From NCBI GenBank assembly GCA_034190085.1, contig JAXHTS010000054.1, positions 1 through 64,000 of the forward strand: DNA of 64,000 nt, written 5' to 3'. Position 1 is the stretch's first letter, and every line of letters starts with the position of its first letter. Below, in pieces: positions 25,839 through 36,394 of the stretch. The notes beneath the pieces were generated by a model. That model saw nothing but the letters and a program-made list of their open reading frames with translations. It searched no databases and was not told the origin of the DNA. Source of the stretch: Spirochaetota bacterium. GTDB taxonomy: Bacteria; Spirochaetota; UBA4802; JAFGDQ01. Both the position numbers and the translations under genes were made by a program.

Positions 25839-25856
25839 CTCCTGCGAATGCAGGAG
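25839..25856. repeat. Short REP-like palindrome
   Basis: CTCCTGC, loop GAAT, GCAGGAG. This kind of CCTGC/GCAGG hairpin is widespread as an extragenic palindrome in bacterial genomes. Confidence 0.6.
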
Positions 25857-26146
25857 TCTATATCAAATAAAATCATGATGAAATGCCATCATTCGGAGGA
25901 ATCCTGTCAAAAGTATCCAATAGTCCATTGCTTCCCTATCTTAATAAGCAATTACACAATTCAAGATCATTCATGTACAGGATTGTTTTGCGGGGTAATC
26001 TAAATAATGCTTTATTTGATAATGTGAAGTTAAGCTACATTTTATGATTTTGGAAAAAAGAAAATTTTCTACTTTTAAAGACTTAACCCTGCAGAGCCGA
26101 AACCAAATATATGCTGAGCCTGCCGAAGTAAAGGAAAAGAATAAGA

Positions 26147-26188
26147 CAGGATAACAGGATTAGATTATTTTTTTATCCCGTTATCCTG
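26147..26188. repeat. Palindromic extragenic repeat
   Basis: CAGGATAACAGGAT pairs with ATCCCGTTATCCTG (one mismatch) over a 14-base T-rich loop. It could fold in RNA or be a mobile REP-like unit; a further AATCCTG follows. It is on neither gene's immediate 3' end. Confidence 0.6.
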
Positions 26189-26281
26189 TAATCCTGATTA
26201 TTTAAAAGTCTTGCCAAAAAAAGCAAAGACTTTATGGTTAAGGCATTATTAGACATTTTTATTCTTTCACAAATCTCATTC

Positions 26282-26686
26282 TCAATTATCTTTTTCTATA
26301 CCCTCTGGCAGCTTGAGTAGAGCCACAGGTTCAAAGCTTATGAGATCGCCTATAATATTTCCAAAATCATCAACCTTCCTAACGATAAACTTGACGAAAT
26401 AATTCATCCCCTCATGAATATTGAGAAGATATCTTTTGAATTCTTCATCTGTTTTAAGCTCGGTAATATCAAATATTATATCATAATTTTTTCTGTCATA
26501 AAATGTCAGTTTATCGAAAACATTGTCAATTCTCTTTAGTCTTAATTTTAGGGTTACAGACCTGCCCTTATAGGCACTGATGTTATTTGAAATATCTTTC
26601 AATAAAAATTTTTCCAATGGAATGAGAGGAAATTCTAATACCCTGATAAAATATAATATAATAAGAAAGACCTTGGTCCCTTTCAT
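26282..26686 (-). CDS. Small exported protein of unknown function
   Basis: About 134 residues from MKGTKVFLIILYFIRVLEFP, a signal-like start preceded by GAGG at good spacing; a longer frame 16 codons upstream lacks one. The mature part is mostly beta (KGRSVTLKLRLKRIDNVFDK, LTFYDRKNYDIIFDITEL), with MNYFVKFIVRKVDDFGNIIG and FEPVALL near the end. This alternation suggests an OB-like or small beta-barrel fold, but I do not recognise the family. It is divergent from ilvD. Confidence 0.55.
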   Translation of the reverse strand: MKGTKVFLIILYFIRVLEFPLIPLEKFLLKDISNNISAYKGRSVTLKLRLKRIDNVFDKLTFYDRKNYDIIFDITELKTDEEFKRYLLNIHEGMNYFVKFIVRKVDDFGNIIGDLISFEPVALLKLPEGIEKDN

Positions 26687-26896
26687 AAATGTATACCTCA
26701 AATTATTTCTATACTTATGTTTCATTATTGGCAATTAAAAAATTAATAGAAAAAATGGTTGTATTTATCGATAAATTTCAATATTGTCTCATCAAAAATA
26801 TTAAGCTTCGCTATAGATGAAATATATGCTTGCTTTACGATGGGACCGTGTATATTCCATTTTTAAGTAAATTTTAAATTTGAGAGGACTTTAAAA

Positions 26897-28558
26897 ATGA
26901 GAAGCGATTTGATGAAAAAGGGAATCCAGAAGGCGCCTCACAGGTCACTATTTAAGGCGGCTGGTCTTACAGATGAGGAACTAGCTCGACCCATTATCGG
27001 GATTGCCAACTCCGCTAATGAAATAATTCCAGGGCACATTCATCTGGACAGGATTGCTGACGCTGTTAAAAAGGGAATAATTGCTGCTGGCGGCACACCA
27101 TTAGAGTTTTCCACAATCGGAGTTTGTGATGGAATAGCGATGAATCACATTGGGATGAAGTACTCCCTAGGATCAAGGGAATTAATCGCAGACTCAATAG
27201 AGATAATGGCGATAGCACATCCCTTTGACGGACTAGTAATGATTCCCAATTGCGATAAAATCATCCCGGGCATGCTAATCGCCGCAGTTCGTCTTGATAT
27301 CCCAACCATAGTAATAAGCGGCGGCCCGATGCTTGCCGGGAATTATAAGGGAGAGAATGTGGCGGTTGATAATGTCTTTGAGGCTGTTGGAAAGGCAGCG
27401 ACAAAATCGATAACAAAGGATGATTTATACAAACTTGAGTGCGTTGCCTGCCCTGGCATTGGCTCATGCGCTGGATTATATACTGCAAATTCTATGAATT
27501 GTTTAACCGAGGCTCTCGGTATTGCGCTTCCTTATAATGGAACAATTCCAGCGGTGATGGCTGACAGGATTAGAATCGCAAAGGAGAGTGGGAAAAGGGT
27601 ATTGGACCTTGTTAAAAAACAGATTACACCCAAAAAAATCATCACAAAACATGCCATTGAGAATGCGCTGGCAGTGGACATGGCAATTGGTGGATCATCA
27701 AATACAGCGCTTCACATACCAGCCCTCGCTCATTATGCGGGAATAGAACTAAACCTGAAAGGCATAAACCCAATTTCTGAGAAGGTGCCACACCTGTGTA
27801 CCCTCGCTCCGGCAGGTAATCATCACCTTCAGGATCTTCATAATGCCGGGGGCATACCAGCTATTATGAATGAACTCCTGAAACATGGCCTTATACATGG
27901 CAAGTGTAAAACTGTTACAGGTAAGAGTGTATCTAAAAATGTAAAGGATTATAGGATACTAGACAAAAGGATCATTAGAACCGTTGACAATCCTGTACAC
28001 TCAGATGGTGGTTTGGCTGTATTAACAGGGAATATTGCGCCTGATGGATGTATAGTTAAGCAGTCCGCAGTTGATCCAACGATGCTGAAACATAGCGGCC
28101 CGGCTATGGTTTTTAAATCAGAGGAAACCGCGGTAAAGGCAATAATGTCAGGTAAAATCAGCAAGGGCGATGTTATTGTCATCATCTATGAAGGGCCAAA
28201 GGGGGGGCCTGGGATGAGAGAGATGCTTACTCCAACCTCTGTTGTCGCTGGCATGGGATTGGATAAGGATGTGGCCCTCATCACAGATGGCAGATTTTCC
28301 GGCGCCACAAGAGGCTCTTCAATTGGTCACATCTCGCCAGAGGCCGCTGCCGGAGGGCCCATTGCAATAGTGCAGGATGGGGATATTATTGAGATTGATA
28401 TACCCAATAAAAGGATTAACCTGAAACTATCGGAGGATAAAATCCAGGAAAGGCTTGAAATACTGGAGCTACCAACCCCTAACATTACAACCGGTTATAT
28501 GGCCAGATATTCAAATCTAGTTTCATCAGCAGACAAGGGAGCTGTCTTTGAATTTTGA
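26897..28558 (+). CDS. ilvD: Dihydroxy-acid dehydratase
   Basis: Dehydrates 2,3-dihydroxy acids to 2-keto acids, the third common step of valine and isoleucine synthesis, also needed for leucine and pantothenate. Length 553 is typical. The iron-sulfur cysteines are in [11 protein letters not shown] (Cys119) and CPGIGSCAG (about 184 and 190). Further marks are [31 protein letters not shown] and the C-terminal [20 protein letters not shown]. The start has an AGAGGA ribosome-binding site. No ilvB, ilvC or leu genes are in the window. engB follows 85 bases later. Confidence 0.97.
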   Translation: MRSDLMKKGIQKAPHRSLFKAAGLTDEELARPIIGIANSANEIIPGHIHLDRIADAVKKGIIAAGGTPLEFSTIGVCDGIAMNHIGMKYSLGSRELIADSIEIMAIAHPFDGLVMIPNCDKIIPGMLIAAVRLDIPTIVISGGPMLAGNYKGENVAVDNVFEAVGKAATKSITKDDLYKLECVACPGIGSCAGLYTANSMNCLTEALGIALPYNGTIPAVMADRIRIAKESGKRVLDLVKKQITPKKIITKHAIENALAVDMAIGGSSNTALHIPALAHYAGIELNLKGINPISEKVPHLCTLAPAGNHHLQDLHNAGGIPAIMNELLKHGLIHGKCKTVTGKSVSKNVKDYRILDKRIIRTVDNPVHSDGGLAVLTGNIAPDGCIVKQSAVDPTMLKHSGPAMVFKSEETAVKAIMSGKISKGDVIVIIYEGPKGGPGMREMLTPTSVVAGMGLDKDVALITDGRFSGATRGSSIGHISPEAAAGGPIAIVQDGDIIEIDIPNKRINLKLSEDKIQERLEILELPTPNITTGYMARYSNLVSSADKGAVFEF

Positions 28559-28643
28559 CATTAAGAATAATTAGGTTTAGATTTCATTAAAATTCTGATT
28601 CCACTCTTAATATAATTCTCCCAGGGGATAGACTACAGGTTAT

Positions 28644-29240
28644 ATGAAAATAAAAAGTGTTTATTATATAAAGAGTGCGTCTAATGTATCACATTTTCCT
28701 AACTATTCTTATCCTGAGTTTGCATTTATGGGCAGATCCAACGTTGGCAAATCATCCCTAATAAATATGATTGTTGGACAAAAGTCCCTGGTAAAGGTTG
28801 GATCAAAACCCGGGGTTACAAAATCAATCAATTTTTTTATGCTGAATGACAGGATATCCTTAGCGGACCTCCCAGGATACGGATATGCAAAATTACCACA
28901 AAACCTAAGAAAGACATTTCTACCCCTCATAAAAAGCTATGTTAAAGAGAGGTATAATCTTCGGCTTGCCTTCCTCCTTATTGATATTAGAAGAGAGCCA
29001 TTGGAGTTTGAAAGAGACATCATCATTCACCTCACTGAGAAAGAAATCCCAATAGCAATTATTGCAACAAAATGTGATAAACTCTCAAAGATGAACACAA
29101 TGAAGAATGCAAAAAAAATAGCTTCCAAATTAGAGATAGATACAGATTCAATCTACTTCTCATCATCGAAAACAGGGGAAAGCAGAAAGGGGATACTCAA
29201 CCTAATTGAAGAATTTAGTCGTAAAGACGCAAAAATATAA
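28644..29240 (+). CDS. engB: Ribosome-biogenesis GTPase EngB/YsxC/YihA
   Basis: A 198-residue single-domain GTPase of the TrmE-Era superfamily needed for 50S assembly. Marks: AFMGRSNVGKSSLINMIVG (P loop, residues 27-45), PGVTKSINFF with switch Thr59, DLPGYGYAK (75-83) and ATKCDKLSK (G4). C-terminal SSSKTGESRKGI is the usual G5-like segment. Probably transcribed with ilvD upstream and the FAD oxidase gene downstream. Confidence 0.94.
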   Translation: MKIKSVYYIKSASNVSHFPNYSYPEFAFMGRSNVGKSSLINMIVGQKSLVKVGSKPGVTKSINFFMLNDRISLADLPGYGYAKLPQNLRKTFLPLIKSYVKERYNLRLAFLLIDIRREPLEFERDIIIHLTEKEIPIAIIATKCDKLSKMNTMKNAKKIASKLEIDTDSIYFSSSKTGESRKGILNLIEEFSRKDAKI

Positions 29241-29314
29241 TAATACAAATATCGATTCAGTAAAACAACTTTATAATAATTTAGCCTAGTTGATTGTTGT
29301 TAATGAGGACAATG

Positions 29315-30706
29315 ATGTTTGACCAGAATAATATGCCAAAATTAATACAGGATCTTGGAGATCGAATAGGCAGGGATCGAATTCTAACTGACAGTGATAT
29401 ACTCGATAAATACTCAAAGGATGAAACCTCTGATTTGGTTAGAGTCCCGGACATGGTTGTCAGAGCCAGAACACCTGAGGAGGTAAGCGACATCCTACGA
29501 ATATGCAATCAATACAGAATACCAGTAACCCCGAGGGGGGGAGGCACGGGTGTTACCGGTGGAGCTGTGCCAGTTGATGGAGGCGTGGTAATATCGCTCG
29601 AATTGATGAATAGGATCATTGAGATTGACAGCAAAAACATGGTTGCGGTAATAGAGCCTGGGGTGATTACCCATGCTATACAGAAAGCCGCGCTTGAGCA
29701 TGGTTTGATGTATCCCCCTGATCCTGCAAGCCTTGAATCATGCTCAATAGGCGGGAATGTTGCTGAAGGGGCTGGAGGTCCCAGGGCCGTTAAGTATGGG
29801 ACAACAAAGGACTACGTTATTGGTCTGGAGTTTGTTCTTCCCGATGGCAGCATTATCACAACTGGTGGAAAATTTGTAAAGAATGCGACAGGATACAACC
29901 TAATTGGCATCCTATTAGGATCAGAGGGGACGCTTGCTGTAATCACAAAGATAATTCTGAGGCTTATACCTGCGCCTTCATCCACAATAGATTTGCTGAT
30001 TCCTTTTCAGAGCATAGATGAGGCAGTTGAAACTGTGTGTAAAATAATTCATAAAAAAATTGTTCCATCAACCATAGAGTTTATGGAGAGGGATTCCATA
30101 AAACTCGTATCAAAATATCTAAACGAAGAGATGCCCTTCCCAAATTCAAATGCTCATCTTTTAGTGCAATTGGATGGAACCTCAGAAGACGATATACGAA
30201 ATGATTTGGTGCGATTATCTCTCTGCATTGATAATGCTGATGATATTATTGTGGCGGAGACAAAGGCACAGAGGGAGCGAATCTGGAGAGCGAGACGGGC
30301 AATTCGAGAGGCAATACATAATGAAGATCCCATCTTTTTAGCAGAGGATACTGTTGTTCCCATATCGAGGATACCGGTTTTTCTCAAAGAGGTGAAGGAC
30401 TATCTCAACTCGCGTAATCTGCGCTCAGTAATGTTTGGACATGCTGGAGATGGAAATGTTCATATTGACATATTGAAGGGAGATATGAAATATGAGGAAT
30501 GGAAGAGATTGCTTCCTGAATTGAAAATTGCTATTTACAAAAGGGCATTAAAGAATGGCGGTACAATAACAGGAGAGCATGGAATCGGTTTCCTGAGAAA
30601 AAATTACCTGCCCCTTGCCTTAAGCCCTGAGGAGATTGGCTTGTTAAGGAGAATAAAGGCTGCCTTTGATCCAAATATGATTCTGAATCCCGGTAAATTA
30701 TTCTAA
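29315..30706 (+). CDS. FAD-linked oxidase, GlcD / D-lactate dehydrogenase-like
   Basis: About 463 residues of the vanillyl-alcohol-oxidase fold. The FAD domain (residues 40-215) has RARTPEEVSDILRICNQYRI, PVTPRGGGTGVTGGAVPVDG, and GTTKDYVIGLEFVLPDG. The C-terminal domain has HAGDGNVHIDIL, which supplies metal-binding His, and GTITGEHGIGFLRKNYL. These fit GlcD-like glycolate, D-lactate or D-2-hydroxyacid dehydrogenases. No GlcE/GlcF or iron-sulfur partner genes are adjacent, so the electron acceptor is unknown. Several ATGs cluster at 29303-29317; I take 29315, best spaced from GAGG. Confidence 0.9.
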   Translation: MFDQNNMPKLIQDLGDRIGRDRILTDSDILDKYSKDETSDLVRVPDMVVRARTPEEVSDILRICNQYRIPVTPRGGGTGVTGGAVPVDGGVVISLELMNRIIEIDSKNMVAVIEPGVITHAIQKAALEHGLMYPPDPASLESCSIGGNVAEGAGGPRAVKYGTTKDYVIGLEFVLPDGSIITTGGKFVKNATGYNLIGILLGSEGTLAVITKIILRLIPAPSSTIDLLIPFQSIDEAVETVCKIIHKKIVPSTIEFMERDSIKLVSKYLNEEMPFPNSNAHLLVQLDGTSEDDIRNDLVRLSLCIDNADDIIVAETKAQRERIWRARRAIREAIHNEDPIFLAEDTVVPISRIPVFLKEVKDYLNSRNLRSVMFGHAGDGNVHIDILKGDMKYEEWKRLLPELKIAIYKRALKNGGTITGEHGIGFLRKNYLPLALSPEEIGLLRRIKAAFDPNMILNPGKLF

Positions 30707-30888
30707 CCATTTCAATCCCTCCCTGTGGTGATAATTATACTGATGAATAAATTATAACAAAGCAGCAATAACAACCAAAATTCCGACCTATCCATTTTAT
30801 AATATTTATACTGATTTCACCTTGACATTTTTTTAAATTTGAAGCAGCAATTTATTATTCAAAATTAAATGTATTTAAAGGTGTAACT

Positions 30889-31749
30889 ATGAATAAAGCA
30901 AATGTAGGCATTATAGGCGGCACTGGTATTTATGAGATTGAGGGTGTAGAGGTACTCGAAGAACTCAACATGGACACTCCTTGGGGAAGGCCCTCCGATT
31001 CAATAATAATCGCCAGGGTGGGAGATGTTAACGCTGCCTTTGTTCCAAGACATGGTATAGGACACAAACATCCCCCTCATCAGGTTAACTCCCGTGCTAA
31101 CATCGCCGCATTAAAGATGATTGGAGTTCGGGAAATTCTTGCATTTTCTGCTGTTGGAAGCCTAAAAGAGGAGATTAAGCCGCTCGATTTTGTATTGCCG
31201 AATCAGGTTATAGATAGGACAAAGGCACGTCCAAGCACTTTTTTTGAGAATGGCATAGTAGCTCATGTTGCCTTTGCTGATCCCTTTTGTCTCAGGTTGC
31301 ATCAAATCATTATACCGATTGCAAAGGAGAAGGGCCTGAAGCTTCATACAAACGAAACAGTTATTTGCATGGATGGCCCAGCTTTTTCCACAAGGGCAGA
31401 AAGCAATCTGTACAGATCATGGGGAGCCGGAATAATAAATATGAGCACCCTGCCAGAAGCGAAATTGGCCAGAGAAGCCGAAATATGCTATGCCATCATA
31501 TGCATGAGCACTGACTATGATTGCTGGAAGGAGGATGAGGAGCATGTTACTGCTGAGATGATAATCAGCAATCTCAACAAAAATGCTGACAGGGCGAAGG
31601 CATTACTAAAGGCATTACTGCCTCACATGAGAGAAGAGAGGACATGTTCATGCAAAGAGGCAATAAAATACTCCACTATAACCTCAAAGGAATATCAGAA
31701 TTTAGAAGAGGCTGAAAAATTAGAAAAGATATTCCCGGACTATTTTTAG
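30889..31749 (+). CDS. mtnP: S-methyl-5'-thioadenosine phosphorylase
   Basis: Splits methylthioadenosine with phosphate to adenine and 5-methylthioribose-1-phosphate, a step in methionine salvage and polyamine metabolism. The 286-residue sequence shows GIIGGTGIYEIEG, FVPRHGIGHKHPPHQVNSRA and the purine-site segment ETVICMDGPAFSTRAES. NMSTLPEAKLAREAEICYA and STDYDCWK carry the residues that separate MTA phosphorylase from purine-nucleoside phosphorylase. The C-terminal ERTCSCKEAIKYSTIT carries a Cys-x-Cys. No other mtn genes are near. The gene converges on rpmE. Confidence 0.94.
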   Translation: MNKANVGIIGGTGIYEIEGVEVLEELNMDTPWGRPSDSIIIARVGDVNAAFVPRHGIGHKHPPHQVNSRANIAALKMIGVREILAFSAVGSLKEEIKPLDFVLPNQVIDRTKARPSTFFENGIVAHVAFADPFCLRLHQIIIPIAKEKGLKLHTNETVICMDGPAFSTRAESNLYRSWGAGIINMSTLPEAKLAREAEICYAIICMSTDYDCWKEDEEHVTAEMIISNLNKNADRAKALLKALLPHMREERTCSCKEAIKYSTITSKEYQNLEEAEKLEKIFPDYF

Positions 31750-31827
31750 TGATACAGAGATTTAGCAATCGCTGGAGGGATTATATTACTATTGAATAAT
31801 AATAGATTACAGGGATGTATACTAGGG

Positions 31828-32028
31828 TTATTTTATCTTATATTTTTTCTTGAATTTTTCTACCCTACCTGCGCTGTCCACAATCTTTTGCTTCTTTGTG
31901 TAAAAGGGATGACAATTTGAACATATCTCAACATGTATATCATTAACGGTTGATCTTGTCTTGATTTCATTTCCACAGGCGCATTTGATCACAGTATCTT
32001 CATATTTTGGATGTATGCCAGATTTCAT
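31828..32028 (-). CDS. rpmE: 50S ribosomal protein L31 (zinc-binding type)
   Basis: A 66-residue L31 with [20 protein letters not shown] and [15 protein letters not shown]. Cysteines 16, 18, 36 and 39 are the zinc ligands of the C+ form, so it can serve as a zinc store under limitation. rho lies 17 bases upstream on the same strand, the common rho-rpmE arrangement. Confidence 0.97.
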   Translation of the reverse strand: MKSGIHPKYEDTVIKCACGNEIKTRSTVNDIHVEICSNCHPFYTKKQKIVDSAGRVEKFKKKYKIK

Positions 32029-32045
32029 CTATATTCTCCTTAACA

Positions 32046-33449
32046 TTAGGAATTCATAGCCATAAAGAAGGCCTTATTATTCTTAGTCAGCCTCATCTTA
32101 TCGATAAGAAGCTCCATTGCCTCTGTTACACTCATGCCAGAAATGACCTTTCTTAAAACCCATATTTTACTCAGTTCCTCTTCGCCAACCAATAGCTCTT
32201 CCTTCCTGGTTCCAGATTTGTTGATATCGATGGCAGGGAAGACTCTTTTGTCAACTAATTTTCTTTCCAGATGGAGTTCAGAATTTCCTGTGCCCTTAAA
32301 CTCTTCAAAGATGACCTCATCCATTCTGCTGCCTGTATCAATAAGAGCTGTGGCAAGGACTGTTAAACTTCCACCATCCTCGATGTTTCTCGCCGCGCCA
32401 AAGAATCTCTTCGGTTTATGCAATGCATTTGAATCAACCCCACCAGAAAGCACCTTTCCGCTTGTAGGCACTATCTGATTGTAGGCTCTGGCCAATCTCG
32501 TGATTGAGTCGAGCAGGATAACAACATCATTTTTATGCTCAACTAATCTCTTTGCCTTTTCCATTACCATCTCAGCAACCTGTACATGTCTAAATGCCGG
32601 TTCGTCAAAGGTGGAAGATATTACTTCTCCGTTTACTGAACGCTGCATATCAGTGACCTCTTCAGGCCTTTCATCAATAAGCAATACTATCAGATAAACC
32701 TCTGGATGATTCGTTGTAATTGAATTGGCAATTTTTTGTAATAGTATTGTCTTGCCTGTTCGCGGGGGAGCAACGATTAGGCCTCTCTGTCCTTTGCCAA
32801 TTGGGGTAACGATATTAACTATTCTCATGTCAATATTTTTTGATTCCGTTTCAAGACATATTCTCTCAGATGGATAAAGAGGGGTTAGGTTGTCGAAGAG
32901 CGGTCTCTTTTGAAGATTATCAGGATTCTCAAAATTAACAGCCTCAATTCTTAAGAGAGCAAAGAATCTCTCATTGTCCTTTGGAGGTCTTATCTGTCCG
33001 GTTACGGTATCCCCAGTTCTAAGACCAAAGAGCCTTATTTGGGATGGCGATACATAAATATCATCCTGTCCTGGTAGATAATTATAGGTTGTTGACCTTA
33101 GAAATCCATATCCTTCATTAAGGATCTCAAGAACCCCGCTGGAAAAGATAAGACCACTCCTCTCTGTTTGCGCTTTTAATATCTCAAAGATTAGTTCCTG
33201 TTTTCTTAAACCAGATACGCCTTCGATTTCCATATCCCTTGTCAGGGCTTGCAATTCGTTTATGGTCTTTGACTTTAATTCAGCCAGATCAAGACGATTC
33301 TCAATATTAGTTGTATTCCTGCTTCCATTACCATTCCCATTACTTATCTTAGATCCATTAGATGAATTTTTATAGGAACCCTTTTTAGCAGCTCTGTTGT
33401 TATTCTTTTCCCTGTTTTCTAACTTCGTTGTTCCATTTATACGTCCCAT
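32046..33449 (-). CDS. rho: Transcription termination factor Rho
   Basis: A hexameric RNA helicase that ends untranslated transcripts. The protein is 467 residues, longer than the usual ~420, because of a low-complexity Asn/Ser/Gly-rich N-terminal tail (residues 1-50) that precedes the N-terminal helix bundle ([20 protein letters not shown]). The RNA-binding cold-shock fold shows [20 protein letters not shown] (about 113-132). Walker A is APPRTGKT (227-234), Walker [14 protein letters not shown], and the Q/R loops are GKVLSGGVD and [17 protein letters not shown]. Such Asn-rich tails occur in Rho of several phyla. A 1.18-kb gene-free region lies upstream. Confidence 0.97.
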   Translation of the reverse strand: MGRINGTTKLENREKNNNRAAKKGSYKNSSNGSKISNGNGNGSRNTTNIENRLDLAELKSKTINELQALTRDMEIEGVSGLRKQELIFEILKAQTERSGLIFSSGVLEILNEGYGFLRSTTYNYLPGQDDIYVSPSQIRLFGLRTGDTVTGQIRPPKDNERFFALLRIEAVNFENPDNLQKRPLFDNLTPLYPSERICLETESKNIDMRIVNIVTPIGKGQRGLIVAPPRTGKTILLQKIANSITTNHPEVYLIVLLIDERPEEVTDMQRSVNGEVISSTFDEPAFRHVQVAEMVMEKAKRLVEHKNDVVILLDSITRLARAYNQIVPTSGKVLSGGVDSNALHKPKRFFGAARNIEDGGSLTVLATALIDTGSRMDEVIFEEFKGTGNSELHLERKLVDKRVFPAIDINKSGTRKEELLVGEEELSKIWVLRKVISGMSVTEAMELLIDKMRLTKNNKAFFMAMNS

Positions 33450-34630
33450 ATTACACCTTTTTTTATTTAATTGTTTATTTGTATCTTCTTAATAAGTTAT
33501 ATAAAGAGGGATAGGATCATGCCGCAAACACCGGTAAATCGAGGAGGGGCATTCTGAACACAACTTATTTAAGAAGATATTGTTTCTAAATATATATCAA
33601 CAAACGCAAGTTTATGCTGATTCATAATCACCCATAGTATTACACTATGACTTATGTACAAACTATGCCATTATGGAAGAGTTATAAGAATCCTTGATAT
33701 TATAATGTGATTTATTATATCCATATAAATAGGTAGGATATTATTAGGGTGCTATGAATACAATATTAATGTATTCCTTTGCCCTGTTTACATTATAACA
33801 CTTTGGGGTTTTCAATTACAATAAACCATCCCTGGATTATCGCGGCGTTGAACAGGGTTTATTTCGAAAAGTGACATCCTTGTCTTTCTCGAAATTCCAA
33901 TGCGTAAAATACCATCCATGTCTTCTGGTTTACATTACCATATTGGGTTATTTCAATGAATTACTTTCATATAATTCTCTATTTTTCAAACCCTATGACT
34001 GTAATGATGTCAGCTATGATAAAGCGAATACTATAAAAATTACAGTCCAATGAATAATATAATCAGTAAATCAGCATTCAATTGTTTACATTTTAAATGA
34101 AACCATTCTTAAAAAAACAAATAACACATATAAAACATGGAAAAAAATTATTAAAACAATCTTTCCGCAGCATCCTTCTTGTCATTGGGATAGAATTTTG
34201 ACATATATATGTGATATTAATTACATCCATGTAATTGTAATAATGACTCCTCTATTAGATTCTCATGATTATATTATGCCAAACTCCTTGTGCATCCCCT
34301 TAGAAGATACTCGAACAAAAAAAATTTTCTTTTAAATAATTTGAAAGGATTACTTTTCTCTTTGTTTGAAATTATACGGGCTTCTTTTTTTTTATATCGA
34401 CGAGGTAAGTTATATATCTAAAGGTTTTTTTATTACATTACAAATATAATACCACATGCCTATTATAGTCAAGTAAATATTCACAGTTTAATTACAGAAA
34501 AAATATTCAAGTGAAGATGAAGTCAGTACATTATTAAAAATAAGTAGGGCTAATTTGCCTATTTTTCAACATTTTTAGCCGCAAGAGAATCCTAAAGAAC
34601 AAACTAAAATGAAGGATGCCTATTGCTATT
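33450..34630. other. Long AT-rich region upstream of rho
   Basis: 1.18 kb without a supported gene. Both flanking genes are on the minus strand, so it contains the 3' end of the dap operon transcript and the rho promoter and leader. rho is often autoregulated by Rho-dependent termination in its leader. I see many A/T runs and stop codons in all frames. A 60-codon plus-strand frame (33871-34053) has no ribosome-binding site or recognisable content. Confidence 0.5.
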
Positions 34631-35596
34631 TTATTTTTCCACTCCCCTTTTTATATCGATTCCATATTTCTCTATTCTCTTATGAAGAAACTGTTCAGTT
34701 ACCCTTAAATTTTTAGCAACCTCTTTTAAATTATAACTATTTCCCCTAATTGCTTCAACTATTAGTAATCTCTCAATTGATTCAAGCATTTTTTTTAGGG
34801 ACATCCCTTCCATATCTATTCCTGGCAACATAACACTCGAATCCTCACTAAGGCTTTTGTCATAATAAATCAAAAATCCAACTATTTCCCCCTTACTTAC
34901 CAGTGGCACCTTCTCATAATAGAATTTCATATCCTTATTATAAAAATAGACCTCCTTGCTGCCCCTCTTTTTTGAGTACAGTTCATTTTTATTTGAATTG
35001 CTGAGCGATTCCTCAACTAACTTGATATCAACATCCCTTTTAAGCTGATTTTCAAATATCTCCTCAAAATAGCTGTTATAAAAGATCGTCTTACCCTTAT
35101 TATTCAATGCATATAGCGGTCGAGGTATATGTTCTAAAATGAGATAAATCATCCATTCAAGTATCTGCTCCTCCTGCTGTTTTTCAATCTCCTCATTCAA
35201 ATAATCCCCCTTCTTGCCCTGCTCGCAAGCAGCAAAGAGCTTAAGCCTCGACCAGTTGCCATGAATCTCACCAAAAAGATTTATTACAACAAATTCCTTC
35301 TGTCTCCCAACGACGGCAAGAAGCTCGTCAAGCGACATCTTCTTTGCAAGTTTTTTAATGAATTGGTCAATCTTCTGTTTATTAACCCTTTCGATATCGC
35401 TGAGTTCTGATATCACCTCATCCTTTCTTAAAATGCCTAGAAGCATGCCCCTTTTGGAGACAACAGGAACAATTGAGACATTATTAATATAAAAAATTCT
35501 TACAATCTCCTCAGGCCTTTTGCTTTCAGGATTATAGGGATTCTCATTGAATTCCTTTACTATTCCGTTATTTTCATTTCTATCTTTATCCCCCAT
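34631..35596 (-). CDS. CBS-PAS-Fis regulator lacking an AAA+ domain
   Basis: A 321-residue protein with a rare layout. Residues 25-65 look like a CBS half-domain (EEIVRIFYINNVSIVPVVSK then RGMLLGILRKDEVI). A helical linker with GRQKEFVVINLFGE follows (98-125). Residues 148-250 are PAS-like (LEHIPRPLYALNNKGKTIFY, EVYFYNKDMKFYYEKVPLV). Residues 268-315 are a Fis-type helix-turn-helix (LKKMLESIERLLIVEAIRGN; VAKNLRVTEQFLHKRIEKYG). This C-terminus is what remains of an NtrC-type activator without its ATPase. The gene begins directly after the dapB stop, so it is transcribed with dapA-dapB and may respond to a metabolite of that pathway. The ligand is unknown. Confidence 0.75.
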   Translation of the reverse strand: MGDKDRNENNGIVKEFNENPYNPESKRPEEIVRIFYINNVSIVPVVSKRGMLLGILRKDEVISELSDIERVNKQKIDQFIKKLAKKMSLDELLAVVGRQKEFVVINLFGEIHGNWSRLKLFAACEQGKKGDYLNEEIEKQQEEQILEWMIYLILEHIPRPLYALNNKGKTIFYNSYFEEIFENQLKRDVDIKLVEESLSNSNKNELYSKKRGSKEVYFYNKDMKFYYEKVPLVSKGEIVGFLIYYDKSLSEDSSVMLPGIDMEGMSLKKMLESIERLLIVEAIRGNSYNLKEVAKNLRVTEQFLHKRIEKYGIDIKRGVEK

Positions 35597-36394
35597 TTAT
35601 ATCCCCAACACCTCAAACATGTTATATGAACCAGGCTCCTTGTTCACAAGGTACTCAATCCCAAGCACCGCGCCCCTAGCAAAGGCCTCCCTGTTGAACA
35701 TTCTGTGGGTTAACTCTATCCTCTCCCCCATTCCAATAAAATAGACTGTATGCTCCCCCACTATGTCGCCTCCCCTCATTGCCATTACCCCCACCTCACC
35801 GTCTTCCCTCTGTTGGACTCTGCTGCTTCTATCATATATCTCTGAAATACCATTGAGTTCTGTATCTGATTCTTTTACAATCTCGAACAACCTCCTAGCA
35901 GTTCCCGAAGGGGCATCCTTTTTGAATCGATGATGAGCTTCGAATATTTCAATATCATAACTAGTTTTTAAAACCTTTGATACCATCTCTGTGAGTCTAA
36001 ATAGGAGATTAACGCCTAGAGATGTATTTGGAGAGAAGATGAGGGGTATTTCATTTGATGCTTCCTCTATCTGCCTCCTCTCATCATCAGAAAATCCTGT
36101 TGTGCAAATAACGATAGGCTTTTTTAAGTCCTTTGCAATCGCCAACAGCCTTAAGCTAGCCTCGGGTGCAGAAAAATCAATTATTCCGTCAACCTCGCTT
36201 ACATCCCTCTCGTTTATTGCGTTAATCTGTATATTAAGTCTATCCTGGCCAATCAGGCAACCCGCATCCCTGCCAATTTCTGAAGAACCCTCAATCTCAA
36301 AGGCCGCCCCAAGGGTATGCCCCCCCTCTATAAGGATTCTCAGGGTAGTTCTACCCATTCTCCCTGATATACCGCAGATTCCTATTTTAGGCAT
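35597..36394 (-). CDS. dapB: 4-hydroxy-tetrahydrodipicolinate reductase
   Basis: Reduces the DapA product with NAD(P)H in lysine and diaminopimelate synthesis. The 265-residue chain shows the nucleotide loop GISGRMGRTTLRILIEG (7-13 and on), VDGIIDFSAPEASL, VICTTGFSDDERRQI and SPNTSLGVNLLF. The catalytic segment is EAHHRFKKDAPSGTARRL, with its His-His and Lys. Its start overlaps dapA by 13 bases, and the regulator gene follows with no gap, so the order is dapA-dapB-regulator. Confidence 0.96.
   Translation of the reverse strand: MPKIGICGISGRMGRTTLRILIEGGHTLGAAFEIEGSSEIGRDAGCLIGQDRLNIQINAINERDVSEVDGIIDFSAPEASLRLLAIAKDLKKPIVICTTGFSDDERRQIEEASNEIPLIFSPNTSLGVNLLFRLTEMVSKVLKTSYDIEIFEAHHRFKKDAPSGTARRLFEIVKESDTELNGISEIYDRSSRVQQREDGEVGVMAMRGGDIVGEHTVYFIGMGERIELTHRMFNREAFARGAVLGIEYLVNKEPGSYNMFEVLGI

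Larger units (their letters stand above)
25506..26281. other. Gene-free region with palindromic repeats
   Basis: About 775 bases with no credible gene. It holds two separately listed palindromes (25839-25856 and 26147-26188) and a GC-richer stretch at 25620-25700. The phrase GACTCGCTTAAC occurs at 25684 and also at 19670. It looks like a graveyard of short repeats between operons. Confidence 0.5.

Noticed and set aside
33871-34053. 60-codon plus-strand frame upstream of rho
   Set aside because: No ribosome-binding site, random-looking composition, and in an AT-rich gap where such frames arise by chance.
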